Notes under the pieces: model-generated | The model's database searches: none | What the model saw: the letters and a program-made list of their open reading frames with translations, nothing else | Told to the model about the DNA's origin: nothing | From: Bacteroidota bacterium | Lineage (GTDB): Bacteria > Bacteroidota > Bacteroidia > Bacteroidales > Cfx3-03 | Direction of reading: 5' to 3' | DNA: 64,000 nt | NCBI GenBank assembly: GCA_013390605.1 | Contig: JACAUB010000001.1 | Span: 3,699,797 to 3,763,796 of the forward strand | In this document: piece by piece, positions 1 through 7,434 of the stretch | How positions within the stretch are numbered: position 1 is the stretch's first letter | How the letters are laid out: each line of letters opens with the position of its first letter | Made by a program: the position numbers and the translations under genes

Positions 1-113
1 TGAAAATACTTTACCAAGTCAAGCATTGCACCATTAATAATAACAGTATCGTAGCCAAATAGCAAGCCACCCAAGGCCGCAGCTATTGTACATCTCAAAA
101 GAATCTTATTCAT
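1..113 (-). CDS. Sugar MFS transporter, N-terminal fragment cut by the window edge
   Basis: Only the first 37 or so codons are present; the gene continues beyond position 1. The reverse strand starts at ATG 113 and reads a short basic N-terminus followed by a first membrane helix with GGLLFGYDTVIINGA, the signature of helix 1 in the sugar-porter branch of the major facilitator superfamily (XylE/AraE-like). Such proteins import monosaccharides or disaccharides by proton symport in the inner membrane. The start codon overlaps the end of the upstream epimerase gene by 8 bases (ATGAATAA), so the two are translationally coupled in one operon with the GH38 gene. The substrate is probably a mannose-containing sugar, inferred only from these neighbours. 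Confidence 0.8.
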   Translation of the reverse strand, partial: MNKILLRCTIAAALGGLLFGYDTVIINGAMLDLVKYF

Positions 114-1362
114 GCTGCTTATTATTAATTAAATCAATTCTTTTAACAAGTTCCATCATAGCCCTGCCATTATGATAGGGGCATTTCCATGGATCAATTT
201 TCCAATCATTCCGGTAATAGGGCGATGGATCATTTTCTGGTTCTTCAAGAAAAGGAACCCCCAACCGGTTTACCTTTGTAAACCATTCACCTCGTTCATG
301 ATCTATTACGTGTTTATTAATAAAATCCCACGAAAGTATCATTGTCTCCCAGTGTTTTCTATTTCCCGAAATCTGAAAAGCATTCATAAACCCGACCAAC
401 GTTTCAGCTTGAGGCCACCAATGTTTATTGGTGCGGATATGACTTCCAAAACGGGTAGACTCAAGAAAAAGGCCACCGTCTTTGTCAACGGCCACACGTT
501 CTACAGCATCGGCCATTTTAACGGCTACAATCTTATATTTTTCAATTAGATTTTCATCGCCTAAAATCTCTGCTGCCTCCAATAAAAGCCATGAGGCTTC
601 AATATCATGACCAAAAGAATTGGTTCCCTTCGTATGTTCCACCTCATTAAAATCGATATCGAAAAAGATTCCGAGATGACCTGATGGGCGAATAATCTTA
701 TCCAGAAAAATCATCAACAACTCCCGAAGTCGATTCTCGACCAAATCATTTTTCCACACTTTATACAAAGCAGCATAAGCCTCCAATACATGTAGATGAG
801 TGTTCATCGATTTTGGCTCATTATTGTCAGCCATACGATTTTCTTCAATCAGTTGCCACTCTCTTGTAAAAGCCTCAAAGTAGCCCAGATTGTTTTTGTC
901 TTTTGTTTTATCCTCTAATACCTCAAATGTTTTCTGAATAAGCTGTAATACATTTTCCGATTTCGACTGCTCGTAATATTTACAAAGGGCATAAATGGCA
1001 AAGGCCTGGGCGTAAGTATGTTTTATAGAATTTGCCATACTGTTGTCGGGTGCAATTTCCATAAAGAACCCACCAAAAGCCTCATCATAAAAATGGTTTA
1101 TTAATACATTATAGGCCCTATCAGCCATTTCTTTGTATTTAGGATTTGGATACATCAAATCCGCTTCCGAGAAAGTCCATAAAATACGTGCGTTTAATAC
1201 ACATGATTTGTTAATCCCTGCTACAGGTTTATTATCCAAATCAATAGCACCATAAAATCCATCACCATTATTGTCAACGCCATATTTGATCCAATAAGGA
1301 AAAATGTCTTCTAGCAATTCCATTTCAAATTGCTTTCTGTATTTTAATAATTCAGTGTTCAT
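106..1362 (-). CDS. AGE-family 2-epimerase (cellobiose/mannobiose 2-epimerase type)
   Basis: A 418-residue cytoplasmic protein with no signal peptide and the usual length of the N-acylglucosamine/cellobiose 2-epimerase family, an (alpha/alpha)6 barrel that interconverts gluco and manno configuration at a reducing end. Family blocks are visible: NTHLH (187-191), SFGHDIEASW (249-258), HWWPQAE (314-320) and WKCPYHNGR (392-400). His189, His252 and His397 are the likely substrate-binding and catalytic histidines by analogy with cellobiose 2-epimerases. It lies 50 bp downstream of a secreted GH38 mannosidase gene and overlaps a sugar transporter gene, so it probably epimerises a mannose-ended sugar after import. 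Simple N-acylglucosamine epimerase activity cannot be excluded, although the YHNGR block fits the disaccharide epimerases better. Confidence 0.85.
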   Translation of the reverse strand: MNTELLKYRKQFEMELLEDIFPYWIKYGVDNNGDGFYGAIDLDNKPVAGINKSCVLNARILWTFSEADLMYPNPKYKEMADRAYNVLINHFYDEAFGGFFMEIAPDNSMANSIKHTYAQAFAIYALCKYYEQSKSENVLQLIQKTFEVLEDKTKDKNNLGYFEAFTREWQLIEENRMADNNEPKSMNTHLHVLEAYAALYKVWKNDLVENRLRELLMIFLDKIIRPSGHLGIFFDIDFNEVEHTKGTNSFGHDIEASWLLLEAAEILGDENLIEKYKIVAVKMADAVERVAVDKDGGLFLESTRFGSHIRTNKHWWPQAETLVGFMNAFQISGNRKHWETMILSWDFINKHVIDHERGEWFTKVNRLGVPFLEEPENDPSPYYRNDWKIDPWKCPYHNGRAMMELVKRIDLINNKQHE

Positions 1363-1412
1363 TTTTTTAATTTTATCACTGTTATTTTGTTCGTTTCAAA
1401 ACTAAAAAGAGC

Positions 1413-4142
1413 CTATTTTTTCAATTGCAACTTAAATGTTTCAATTGCATTATGACCGATTTTTGTAGTAAAAGAATTGCCATTCATTTGAATTTCTTTT
1501 CCATTTTCCTCAATCATGTCGGTCTTACAAAGTTTCTCAATAGTGAAGGGTAACGTTACCGTAACATCGGTATCTTCGCCTGCCACCTCATATAACCGAA
1601 TAATGTAATTATCTTCATCATCAGTTTTCTTCATCGTACTGACAATCACATTATTTTTATCCACTTTAACAAAACTTTGACTTTCCGGGAGACCGCCTTT
1701 TCTATTTTGTGCTTTCACAAGAATTGTTTGTAGCGGCATATTAGGTTGCTTTCCACTTTGGATGCTGTTTTTCCAATCCCCTGTACCTGATGTAAAAGTG
1801 AAAGTGTATGAGTGATTACCAGGTTGTAAATAAAAATTGCCTTCACCATGACAGCTTCTTCGACTAGCTAATAATACTGGCTGGAGAACAGGATAAGCAT
1901 TAGACATATTTGTTGGGTCTATCCAATCGAAGACAGCAACCGAACTGCTGATATTTACCGAAGTATTATTACTGCTGGCATTGAACCAATCCTGTACTTC
2001 GCGAGGGTGTACTTTTGTGCATTCTGTGGAATAAATTTGGCTGCTTTTTGAAAAGCCTGCAGCGCCTTTTATTTCATCTTTACCAACCTCTACAACTCCC
2101 ATTGGCACTTCATACGCTATTTTTGATGATGTCTGGTTCAATGGAAATGCCATTCGATATTCGCGGTAGTGTTCACCAGAGAATCCCAGAATATCAACAT
2201 CAAATTCTATTTGTTTCAAATTCTCAAATAAAGATATCTTTTGATGAATAGATGCAAATTTTGTTTGTTGTGTAAACTCCCACGATTTCTTTACAGGACC
2301 ATATTCGCTGCAACTCCAGTGAGACTTATATTGTCCCACTTGCTCAAATCCATTCATAGAAGTTGGTTGTACATCAGCAAATTCACCTGCGCCGTTACCA
2401 ACTGATTCTAATTGAAAAACTTCTCCTCCCTGAAATTTGTCCGTATTTAATAATTCCTTTTGAAGTTGTTTGTCATATATGCTTTTCAAACCACCATTAC
2501 CAAAAGTTATTTTGTAAAATTGATTCTCAAAGGAATCTGAATTAGCCAAGGCCTCAATGGTTGAAGGATTGGTTGGCTGCTGTGGTATCTGATTGGTATA
2601 CCCGCCTCTGGCACCGGCATCTTCTGTTGAAGATGCTTCCATGAAGGGTTGCAGATAATAGGTTTTGTAACCCATAGACGGAACTTTCTCGGCAACAAAA
2701 ATCAATGTAACCACTTCGTCAGTCTCTTTAGTCGCAACAGATCTTATTTGTTGACAAGGAACCTCAACCCCCGAAATAGCATCAATAATTTTGAACGACT
2801 GGTTTTCTTTTCCATAGGTATTGATGCTAATCTCTGCTTTATCTGTTCTTTCCCATGACAGTGGATTGAAAACAACAACTGCCTGGCCATCTTTTTTGAA
2901 ATCTATTGCTTGTGCAATGCCATTTATACTATTTTGAAAAACATTATTTGAAATATTCAATGCCGTTTCAAAACTATTTCTAAAAGTCAAATCAGTAAGA
3001 TCTCCATGTTTACCACCCCAGCCATGATCAGGATAAATAGCATTCTCCCATGACTTTGTAAATTCATTTTGTGGATAAACTGAAAAATCACCGTTAAGTA
3101 TCGAGTTTACAGAAGCAAACTTTTCAGCAGCAATCAACATCCGGTTTGCTTTTCTTGAAGCAGTCAATGCTTTTTCATGCGTAGGTCCGTGTATGTAAAG
3201 CCATACATTGGGCCTTTCACCATTTAATTTTTCAAACTTAGCATTATTATCTATTGCCATAAGGGCCTGCGATCCTGTTGAAAAATTTAAAGTAGGAAGC
3301 TTCTCTATTTTTGAATTTTCATTCCATGTTTTAAATATTGACTTAAATTCGTTAGGCTTCGACCAATCTAAAGAATAATAAAACGGAAGATTGGGGATTA
3401 TTTTATTGTATTTATAATAGCTATTCCAACTGTTGAGATAGTTAATAAAAGCGCTCCTTGTCTCTCCATCTGTTTTAGCCTGTTCTACCGGCAAGCTGGC
3501 TTCATAATATTGTCCGGGAGTATAGGCTAATACATTACTTCCATCGGGACTAAACCAACGATAAATACCGGGTTCGTGTCGAGAAAAATGCAAATATTTT
3601 ATACCCGATTTTAGTAATATCTGAGGCATTTGTAGTGCCCTACCTGGCACATCTTCATTATATGCGCAAAGAAAATCACATCCCGGAAGTGCTTTTTTCA
3701 ACCATTTTATACCAAGATATGTTTGACGTATCAGCGCCTCGCCATCATACATAGATTCATAGGGCTCACAGTATGTAGCACCCCATTCCAGCCGTCCTTC
3801 CTTTGTGAATTTTAAAATATCGGCATATTTTTCAGGATGTCTTTTTAGATATTCTTTTAAACATAAGGCATCTTCTACTGTAAAACAGAATTGCAGGTTA
3901 TTTGCCAGTATATTTAAAACAGGTGTAATCATATTTTCATCACGCCATTTTTCGCAAGCACCAATCGAATCCATCCATGCAATATCCTGATGGCTTGAAT
4001 TGATAATATTGATTTTGCCGCCCTTAAAATAAGAATGTTGATTACTCTTAGCTGTTGCAGGTCTATAATTATTTTGGGCAACCATATTTATACTCCCGAT
4101 TGTAAATATGGTGATGAAAGCAAACTTTATGAAATTTGACAT
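1413..4142 (-). CDS. Secreted GH38 family alpha-mannosidase
   Basis: A large glycoside hydrolase of family 38, which removes alpha-linked mannose with a zinc-dependent retaining mechanism. I place the start at ATG 4142, giving about 909 residues, because a clean signal peptide (MSNFIKFAFITIF to MVAQ) begins there and the -7 promoter box lies just upstream at 4166-4173; an earlier start at 4211 would sit upstream of that box. Near residue 50 the NSSHQDIAW block carries the metal-binding His-x-Asp, and near residue 164 NEDVPGRAL holds the likely nucleophile Asp. The C-terminal half is beta-rich, as in other family members. It is the first gene of an operon with the epimerase and the MFS transporter, and it diverges from an AraC-type regulator. 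Confidence 0.85.
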   Translation of the reverse strand: MSNFIKFAFITIFTIGSINMVAQNNYRPATAKSNQHSYFKGGKINIINSSHQDIAWMDSIGACEKWRDENMITPVLNILANNLQFCFTVEDALCLKEYLKRHPEKYADILKFTKEGRLEWGATYCEPYESMYDGEALIRQTYLGIKWLKKALPGCDFLCAYNEDVPGRALQMPQILLKSGIKYLHFSRHEPGIYRWFSPDGSNVLAYTPGQYYEASLPVEQAKTDGETRSAFINYLNSWNSYYKYNKIIPNLPFYYSLDWSKPNEFKSIFKTWNENSKIEKLPTLNFSTGSQALMAIDNNAKFEKLNGERPNVWLYIHGPTHEKALTASRKANRMLIAAEKFASVNSILNGDFSVYPQNEFTKSWENAIYPDHGWGGKHGDLTDLTFRNSFETALNISNNVFQNSINGIAQAIDFKKDGQAVVVFNPLSWERTDKAEISINTYGKENQSFKIIDAISGVEVPCQQIRSVATKETDEVVTLIFVAEKVPSMGYKTYYLQPFMEASSTEDAGARGGYTNQIPQQPTNPSTIEALANSDSFENQFYKITFGNGGLKSIYDKQLQKELLNTDKFQGGEVFQLESVGNGAGEFADVQPTSMNGFEQVGQYKSHWSCSEYGPVKKSWEFTQQTKFASIHQKISLFENLKQIEFDVDILGFSGEHYREYRMAFPLNQTSSKIAYEVPMGVVEVGKDEIKGAAGFSKSSQIYSTECTKVHPREVQDWFNASSNNTSVNISSSVAVFDWIDPTNMSNAYPVLQPVLLASRRSCHGEGNFYLQPGNHSYTFTFTSGTGDWKNSIQSGKQPNMPLQTILVKAQNRKGGLPESQSFVKVDKNNVIVSTMKKTDDEDNYIIRLYEVAGEDTDVTVTLPFTIEKLCKTDMIEENGKEIQMNGNSFTTKIGHNAIETFKLQLKK

Positions 4143-4165
4143 AGAAATTGAATTAATGAGACAGA

Positions 4166-4173
4166 CAAAGTTA
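4166..4173 (-). promoter_or_regulatory. Predicted -7 box for the GH38 operon
   Basis: The reverse strand reads TAACTTTG, an exact match to the Bacteroidota -7 consensus TAnnTTTG, 23 bases upstream of the chosen GH38 start. No convincing -33 TTG was found at the right distance. It directly abuts the -33 element of the divergent araC-type promoter. Confidence 0.55.
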
Positions 4174-4205
4174 TTTGAAGCCCACATATTATTAGTATAT
4201 ATTTG
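4174..4205 (+). promoter_or_regulatory. Predicted promoter of the AraC-type regulator
   Basis: TTTG at 4174-4177, a 20-bp spacer, and TATATTTG at 4198-4205 match the Bacteroidota TTTG/TAnnTTTG promoter. The box ends 24 bases before ATG 4230, which supports that start over an in-frame TTG at 4203 that falls inside the promoter. Confidence 0.6.
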
Positions 4206-4229
4206 TATCAAAATACTTTAGTACAAATT

Positions 4230-5087
4230 ATGTATGAGCGGAAAGTTCTAACTGATTTTGGGGTAAATGATTTATACCTTTTGGGAAAATATCATTACGA
4301 GAAAGCTGGAAACTGCTTAACACCGCATTTTCATCAAGATATGATGGAAATAGTCTATTGTCATTGCGGAACACAACTTTACGAGGTAGATAACCAGATA
4401 TATAGGATAAAAGGTGGAGAGATATTTATTACTTTTCCAAATGAGCTGCACAGCACGAATCAAAAGCCCGAAGAAAAAGGAATTTTATATTGGTTACAGA
4501 TTTATATACATCCCGATAATAATAAACTACTTTGGCTTTCTAAAGAGGAGAGTGTCTTTCTAATAAATAAATTACTCAGTATCAGTCAAAGACATTTTAA
4601 AGCAGATACAAAAATTTATAAAATTTTTGAAGAGATGTTTATCGCAAACGATTTGTATTCTGATGTCGAAAAACAGATACGGATCAAGCAGTTACTTTTG
4701 CAATTAATTATCATACTTATTGATACCTCTTCTCTGAGCACGTTAGAACAAAAAGATGATAAAGTATCTGTAATATCATCCTTTATTCAGGACAACCTAA
4801 AGAATCAATTATGCATCAATTGTTTAGCTAATGTAGTGCACTTATCCGAATCCCGTTTTAAATCATGGTTTAAACAACAATTCGGAATGCCTGCAATGGA
4901 ATATATTCAACGACAAAAGATCAATAAGTCTATTGAAATATGGAATCAAAATCCAGGAAAATCGGTTACCGATATAGCATATAGCCTAAACTTCTCCTCA
5001 CCCCAATATTTTAGTACACAGTTTAAAAAATATATCGGAGTATCTCCAAAAATATTTAAGCCCCAATTATGTGATAACAGTATGTAA
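4230..5087 (+). CDS. AraC-family transcriptional regulator
   Basis: A 285-residue cytoplasmic regulator. The N-terminal half looks like an AraC-type cupin: a histidine-rich strand (HFHQDMMEIVYCHCG) and GGEIFITFPNELH fit the sugar-sensing barrel. The C-terminal 100 residues form the double helix-turn-helix DNA-binding domain, with SVTDIAYSLNFSSPQYFS and FKKYIGVSPKIF as the second helix-turn-helix and its conserved tail. I chose ATG 4230 because the upstream in-frame TTG lies inside a predicted promoter. The gene diverges from the GH38/epimerase/transporter operon and shares an 87-bp regulatory region with it, so it most likely senses a mannoside-derived sugar and activates that operon. That regulatory target is an inference from position. 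Confidence 0.88.
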   Translation: MYERKVLTDFGVNDLYLLGKYHYEKAGNCLTPHFHQDMMEIVYCHCGTQLYEVDNQIYRIKGGEIFITFPNELHSTNQKPEEKGILYWLQIYIHPDNNKLLWLSKEESVFLINKLLSISQRHFKADTKIYKIFEEMFIANDLYSDVEKQIRIKQLLLQLIIILIDTSSLSTLEQKDDKVSVISSFIQDNLKNQLCINCLANVVHLSESRFKSWFKQQFGMPAMEYIQRQKINKSIEIWNQNPGKSVTDIAYSLNFSSPQYFSTQFKKYIGVSPKIFKPQLCDNSM

Positions 5088-5121
5088 CACATACTTCAAC
5101 CTTACGGAGCGACCAGCTAAT

Positions 5122-5364
5122 TCAACCCCCTATTGAACTAAAACAGGTTTCATCATTGGTGTTACCAATGTGATACCAAATACCCCGAAATCTATTATCC
5201 TGTTTATTTATGAATTTAACATCACCAGGATAAACTGAATTGACCTTACCGGAATCGGTAACAGATTCGTTCAGAGTACTTTTAATAACATTATTAGTTT
5301 CTGAGAACAATGGTGACCCGGCAAAGACAAACATCAGGCAGCAAAGTATACAAGTCCATTTCAT
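5122..5364 (-). pseudogene. Truncated secreted BNR-repeat (sialidase-like) gene, N-terminal remnant
   Basis: An 80-codon reading frame with a good signal peptide (MKWTCILCCLMFVFAGSPLF) followed by about 50 residues that end in NRFRGIWYHIGNTNDETCF and then a stop. The RFRGIWY start followed by DE.C/Y..SGG is typical of the first strand of secreted BNR_4-type beta-propeller proteins, which normally run for several hundred residues. Here the frame closes after SSIGG, and the downstream sequence runs into the 3' end of the AraC gene with no continuation in another frame that I can see. I read it as the leftover 5' end of a deleted glycan-active gene. A short secreted peptide is possible but less likely. 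Confidence 0.5.
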
Positions 5365-5573
5365 GGCAATAAATTTAATATTAATTAGTGATATGATTAA
5401 ACCATACCACGTTCAAATACAATGCTTTTATTTCAAAAATGACAATACCGGCATTTCAATAAAAAAGACATAATGTTATATGCTTCCATCCGTAACTGCA
5501 GGAAGAATAGAAAACAGCAGTTCTCGTGACATGAAAAGTATGGAGAACCATTCAGAAATCGCTTGAATCCTTT

Positions 5574-5846
5574 TTAAACCAGACCTTGTTCAAATAATCT
5601 TTCGCACTTCGCTAACCTTTTCTGTGCTTTCCTTAATTTTAAACGCCAATACCAACGTTTTAGAAAAGAAGAGCGAACAATTTTGAATTGATAGTCAGCA
5701 CTTTTTGAATTTAAATTATGTATTTTGATTTTTAAATTAGCGTCGTAAATGTTCTTAAAGCTTTTTCCAAGTTCTATTGCAGCATTTTCGCTTTTACTAA
5801 AGGGTTTAGATAATTCCTTAGTAAATTCTTCAGTTAATTGAGTCAT
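5574..5846 (-). CDS. Small hypothetical basic protein
   Basis: A 90-codon frame starting MTQLTEEFTKELSKPFSKS. I do not recognise it. The N-terminal half is predicted helical and amphipathic, and the C-terminal third is strongly basic and aromatic (SFLKRWYWRLKLRKAQKRL), which would suit nucleic-acid or membrane association. No signal peptide or membrane span is visible. It stands alone between two pieces of decayed DNA, a truncated BNR gene and an IS1595-type remnant, with no operon partner and no exact TAnnTTTG box upstream. It could be a real accessory gene or a chance open frame; base composition resembles the surrounding coding sequence. Confidence 0.35.
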   Translation of the reverse strand: MTQLTEEFTKELSKPFSKSENAAIELGKSFKNIYDANLKIKIHNLNSKSADYQFKIVRSSFLKRWYWRLKLRKAQKRLAKCERLFEQGLV

Positions 5847-5939
5847 AATTGCATTGAATTGATATACTTTTAAATGATTGTCTGTTTTATTACTTTGATT
5901 ATTTAAAGAGAGAATGAAACTTCAAAATTATGAAATTTA

Positions 5940-6303
5940 ATGAATACACAAGCTTTTCTTGATGAAGACAGTTGCATAAAATACTTTCGGGAATTGAAAG
6001 AAAGCCGTGGTATAGTATGCACACATTGTGGTTAACTCAATTTTACTGGTTTTATACCATGTATTTAATAGTAATGTTCAAGAAAAGTGTTTTCAGCACT
6101 TGAAGTTCAACGACAACCTGGACATAAACGATATGAGCCGATATGGTATATGCATAAGATCAGGGCTGTAAACCGAGAAGGCCTAAAAAGCGTAAGAAAT
6201 CATCAGCTCTGCGTTTTGTAAAGATGGAAGTTATTTCTAATTCAAGCTCTAGACAAATAAACAAGACAGTATCGGAAAACGGACAATCATTTAATCAAAT
6301 TTA
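5940..6303 (+). pseudogene. IS1595-type transposase remnant, heavily decayed
   Basis: The frame from ATG 5940 reads MNTQAFLDED, SCIKYFRELKESRG and IVCTHCG, which is the zinc-ribbon start of IS1595-family transposases, then stops at once. About 100 bp further on, 6120-6170 reads GHKRYEPIWYM followed by HKIRAV, another family block, and 6190-6250 reads KRKKSSALRFVKMEVISNS. The middle and the DDE catalytic part are deleted or scrambled and no terminal repeats were recognised. This is a dead insertion-sequence fragment that fills most of the gap between 5847 and 6408. Confidence 0.7.
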
Positions 6304-6408
6304 GATTTGTTTTCCTCTTTACAACTAATGTGTAAATTAATTTTATTACAATTAATTAATACTCAATTTATATTCTGATCGTATCTTTCTCCAAAAAATC
6401 AGGTCTAT

Positions 6409-7434
6409 ATGAAAATCTGTTTCATAATGTATCCATGGGAAGGTATTAAAGCCAAGCAGGATTCTACTATTAGACTAGTACATGAATGTGCCAGAAGGGG
6501 GCATGATGTTGCAATCACTACACCTCAGAATCTTACGATAAGAGATAGCATAACACTTAGTGATTGTCGGACAATTATTACTCATCAGAAGATTTCGAAA
6601 AGCATAACGAAATTTTATCAATCTGTAAAATTTGAAAACGGAATGCGGGAGTTAAAAGGTTTTGATGTCATCTTTATGCGCGATAATCCCCCTTTAGACC
6701 CATTTGTACTAAACTTCCTGGATTCGGTAAAGGACGAAGCATTTATTGTAAATGCTGTCAACGGATTAAGAGAAGCAAACAATAAAATTTACACCGCTGC
6801 ATATTATGATCCTGAAAAGGAAATTATACCTATCACGCATGTCTCCAAAAATATAGATTATCTGTTGCGTATCATTCAACAATCAGATCAGGATAAAATG
6901 ATTATGAAGCCATTGGATGGTTATGGTGGTCGAGGTGTAATTGTCATTGAAAAGTCGGCAAAGGACAACATCAGATCCTTATTAGAATTCTATATTAACA
7001 AATCTAAAGGAGAATCAAATTATGTTATTCTACAGGAATATGTAGAAGGTGCTGAAAATGGGGATGTGCGGGTATTAATGTTAAACGGGAAACCGATAGG
7101 AGCATTACGAAGAAAACCTGCCAAAGGCGATATCCGATCCAATATCTCTGCAGGCGGGAGTGTAGAACAATATAAACTTACGAAGAAAGACCGGGTTCTA
7201 TGTGATACAATTGGGAAAAAACTTGTAAAAGATGGAATATATTTTGCCGGATTAGATATTATCAGTGGCAAATTGATCGAAATAAATGTACTTAGTCCTG
7301 GAACGATAGTAGATATCAATAAACTAAATAATGTTAAACTTCAAGTAGATATCATTGATTTTCTGGAGAAAGTTGTGGCTGAAAATGAAATAAAGAAAGG
7401 AAATTTCATTTCAAAGGATATTTATGAAAATTAG
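6409..7434 (+). CDS. Glutathione synthase-like ATP-grasp ligase
   Basis: A 341-residue cytoplasmic protein close in length to bacterial glutathione synthetase (about 315). The N-terminal third looks like the GshB N-domain (KICFIMYPWEGI, FDVIFMRDNPPLDPF). The ATP-grasp part follows, with MIMKPLDGYGGRGV for nucleotide binding and KLIEINVLSPGTI, where Glu and Asn are the metal ligands. True GshB joins gamma-glutamylcysteine to glycine, but no gamma-glutamylcysteine synthetase is nearby. The last 11 bases overlap the next gene, a formylglutamate-amidohydrolase/DUF1704 fusion, so the two proteins should act in one pathway. The product may therefore be a different glutamate-containing peptide or amide; that is inference. 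Upstream, TATCTTTC is a near match to the -7 consensus. Confidence 0.8.
   Translation: MKICFIMYPWEGIKAKQDSTIRLVHECARRGHDVAITTPQNLTIRDSITLSDCRTIITHQKISKSITKFYQSVKFENGMRELKGFDVIFMRDNPPLDPFVLNFLDSVKDEAFIVNAVNGLREANNKIYTAAYYDPEKEIIPITHVSKNIDYLLRIIQQSDQDKMIMKPLDGYGGRGVIVIEKSAKDNIRSLLEFYINKSKGESNYVILQEYVEGAENGDVRVLMLNGKPIGALRRKPAKGDIRSNISAGGSVEQYKLTKKDRVLCDTIGKKLVKDGIYFAGLDIISGKLIEINVLSPGTIVDINKLNNVKLQVDIIDFLEKVVAENEIKKGNFISKDIYEN

Noticed and set aside
172..549. 125-codon forward frame opposite the epimerase gene
   Set aside because: Antisense to a well-supported gene with no recognisable motif.
6409..7434. Naming the ATP-grasp gene gshB
   Set aside because: The family fits, but the operon partner and the lack of a nearby gamma-glutamylcysteine synthetase leave the true substrate open.
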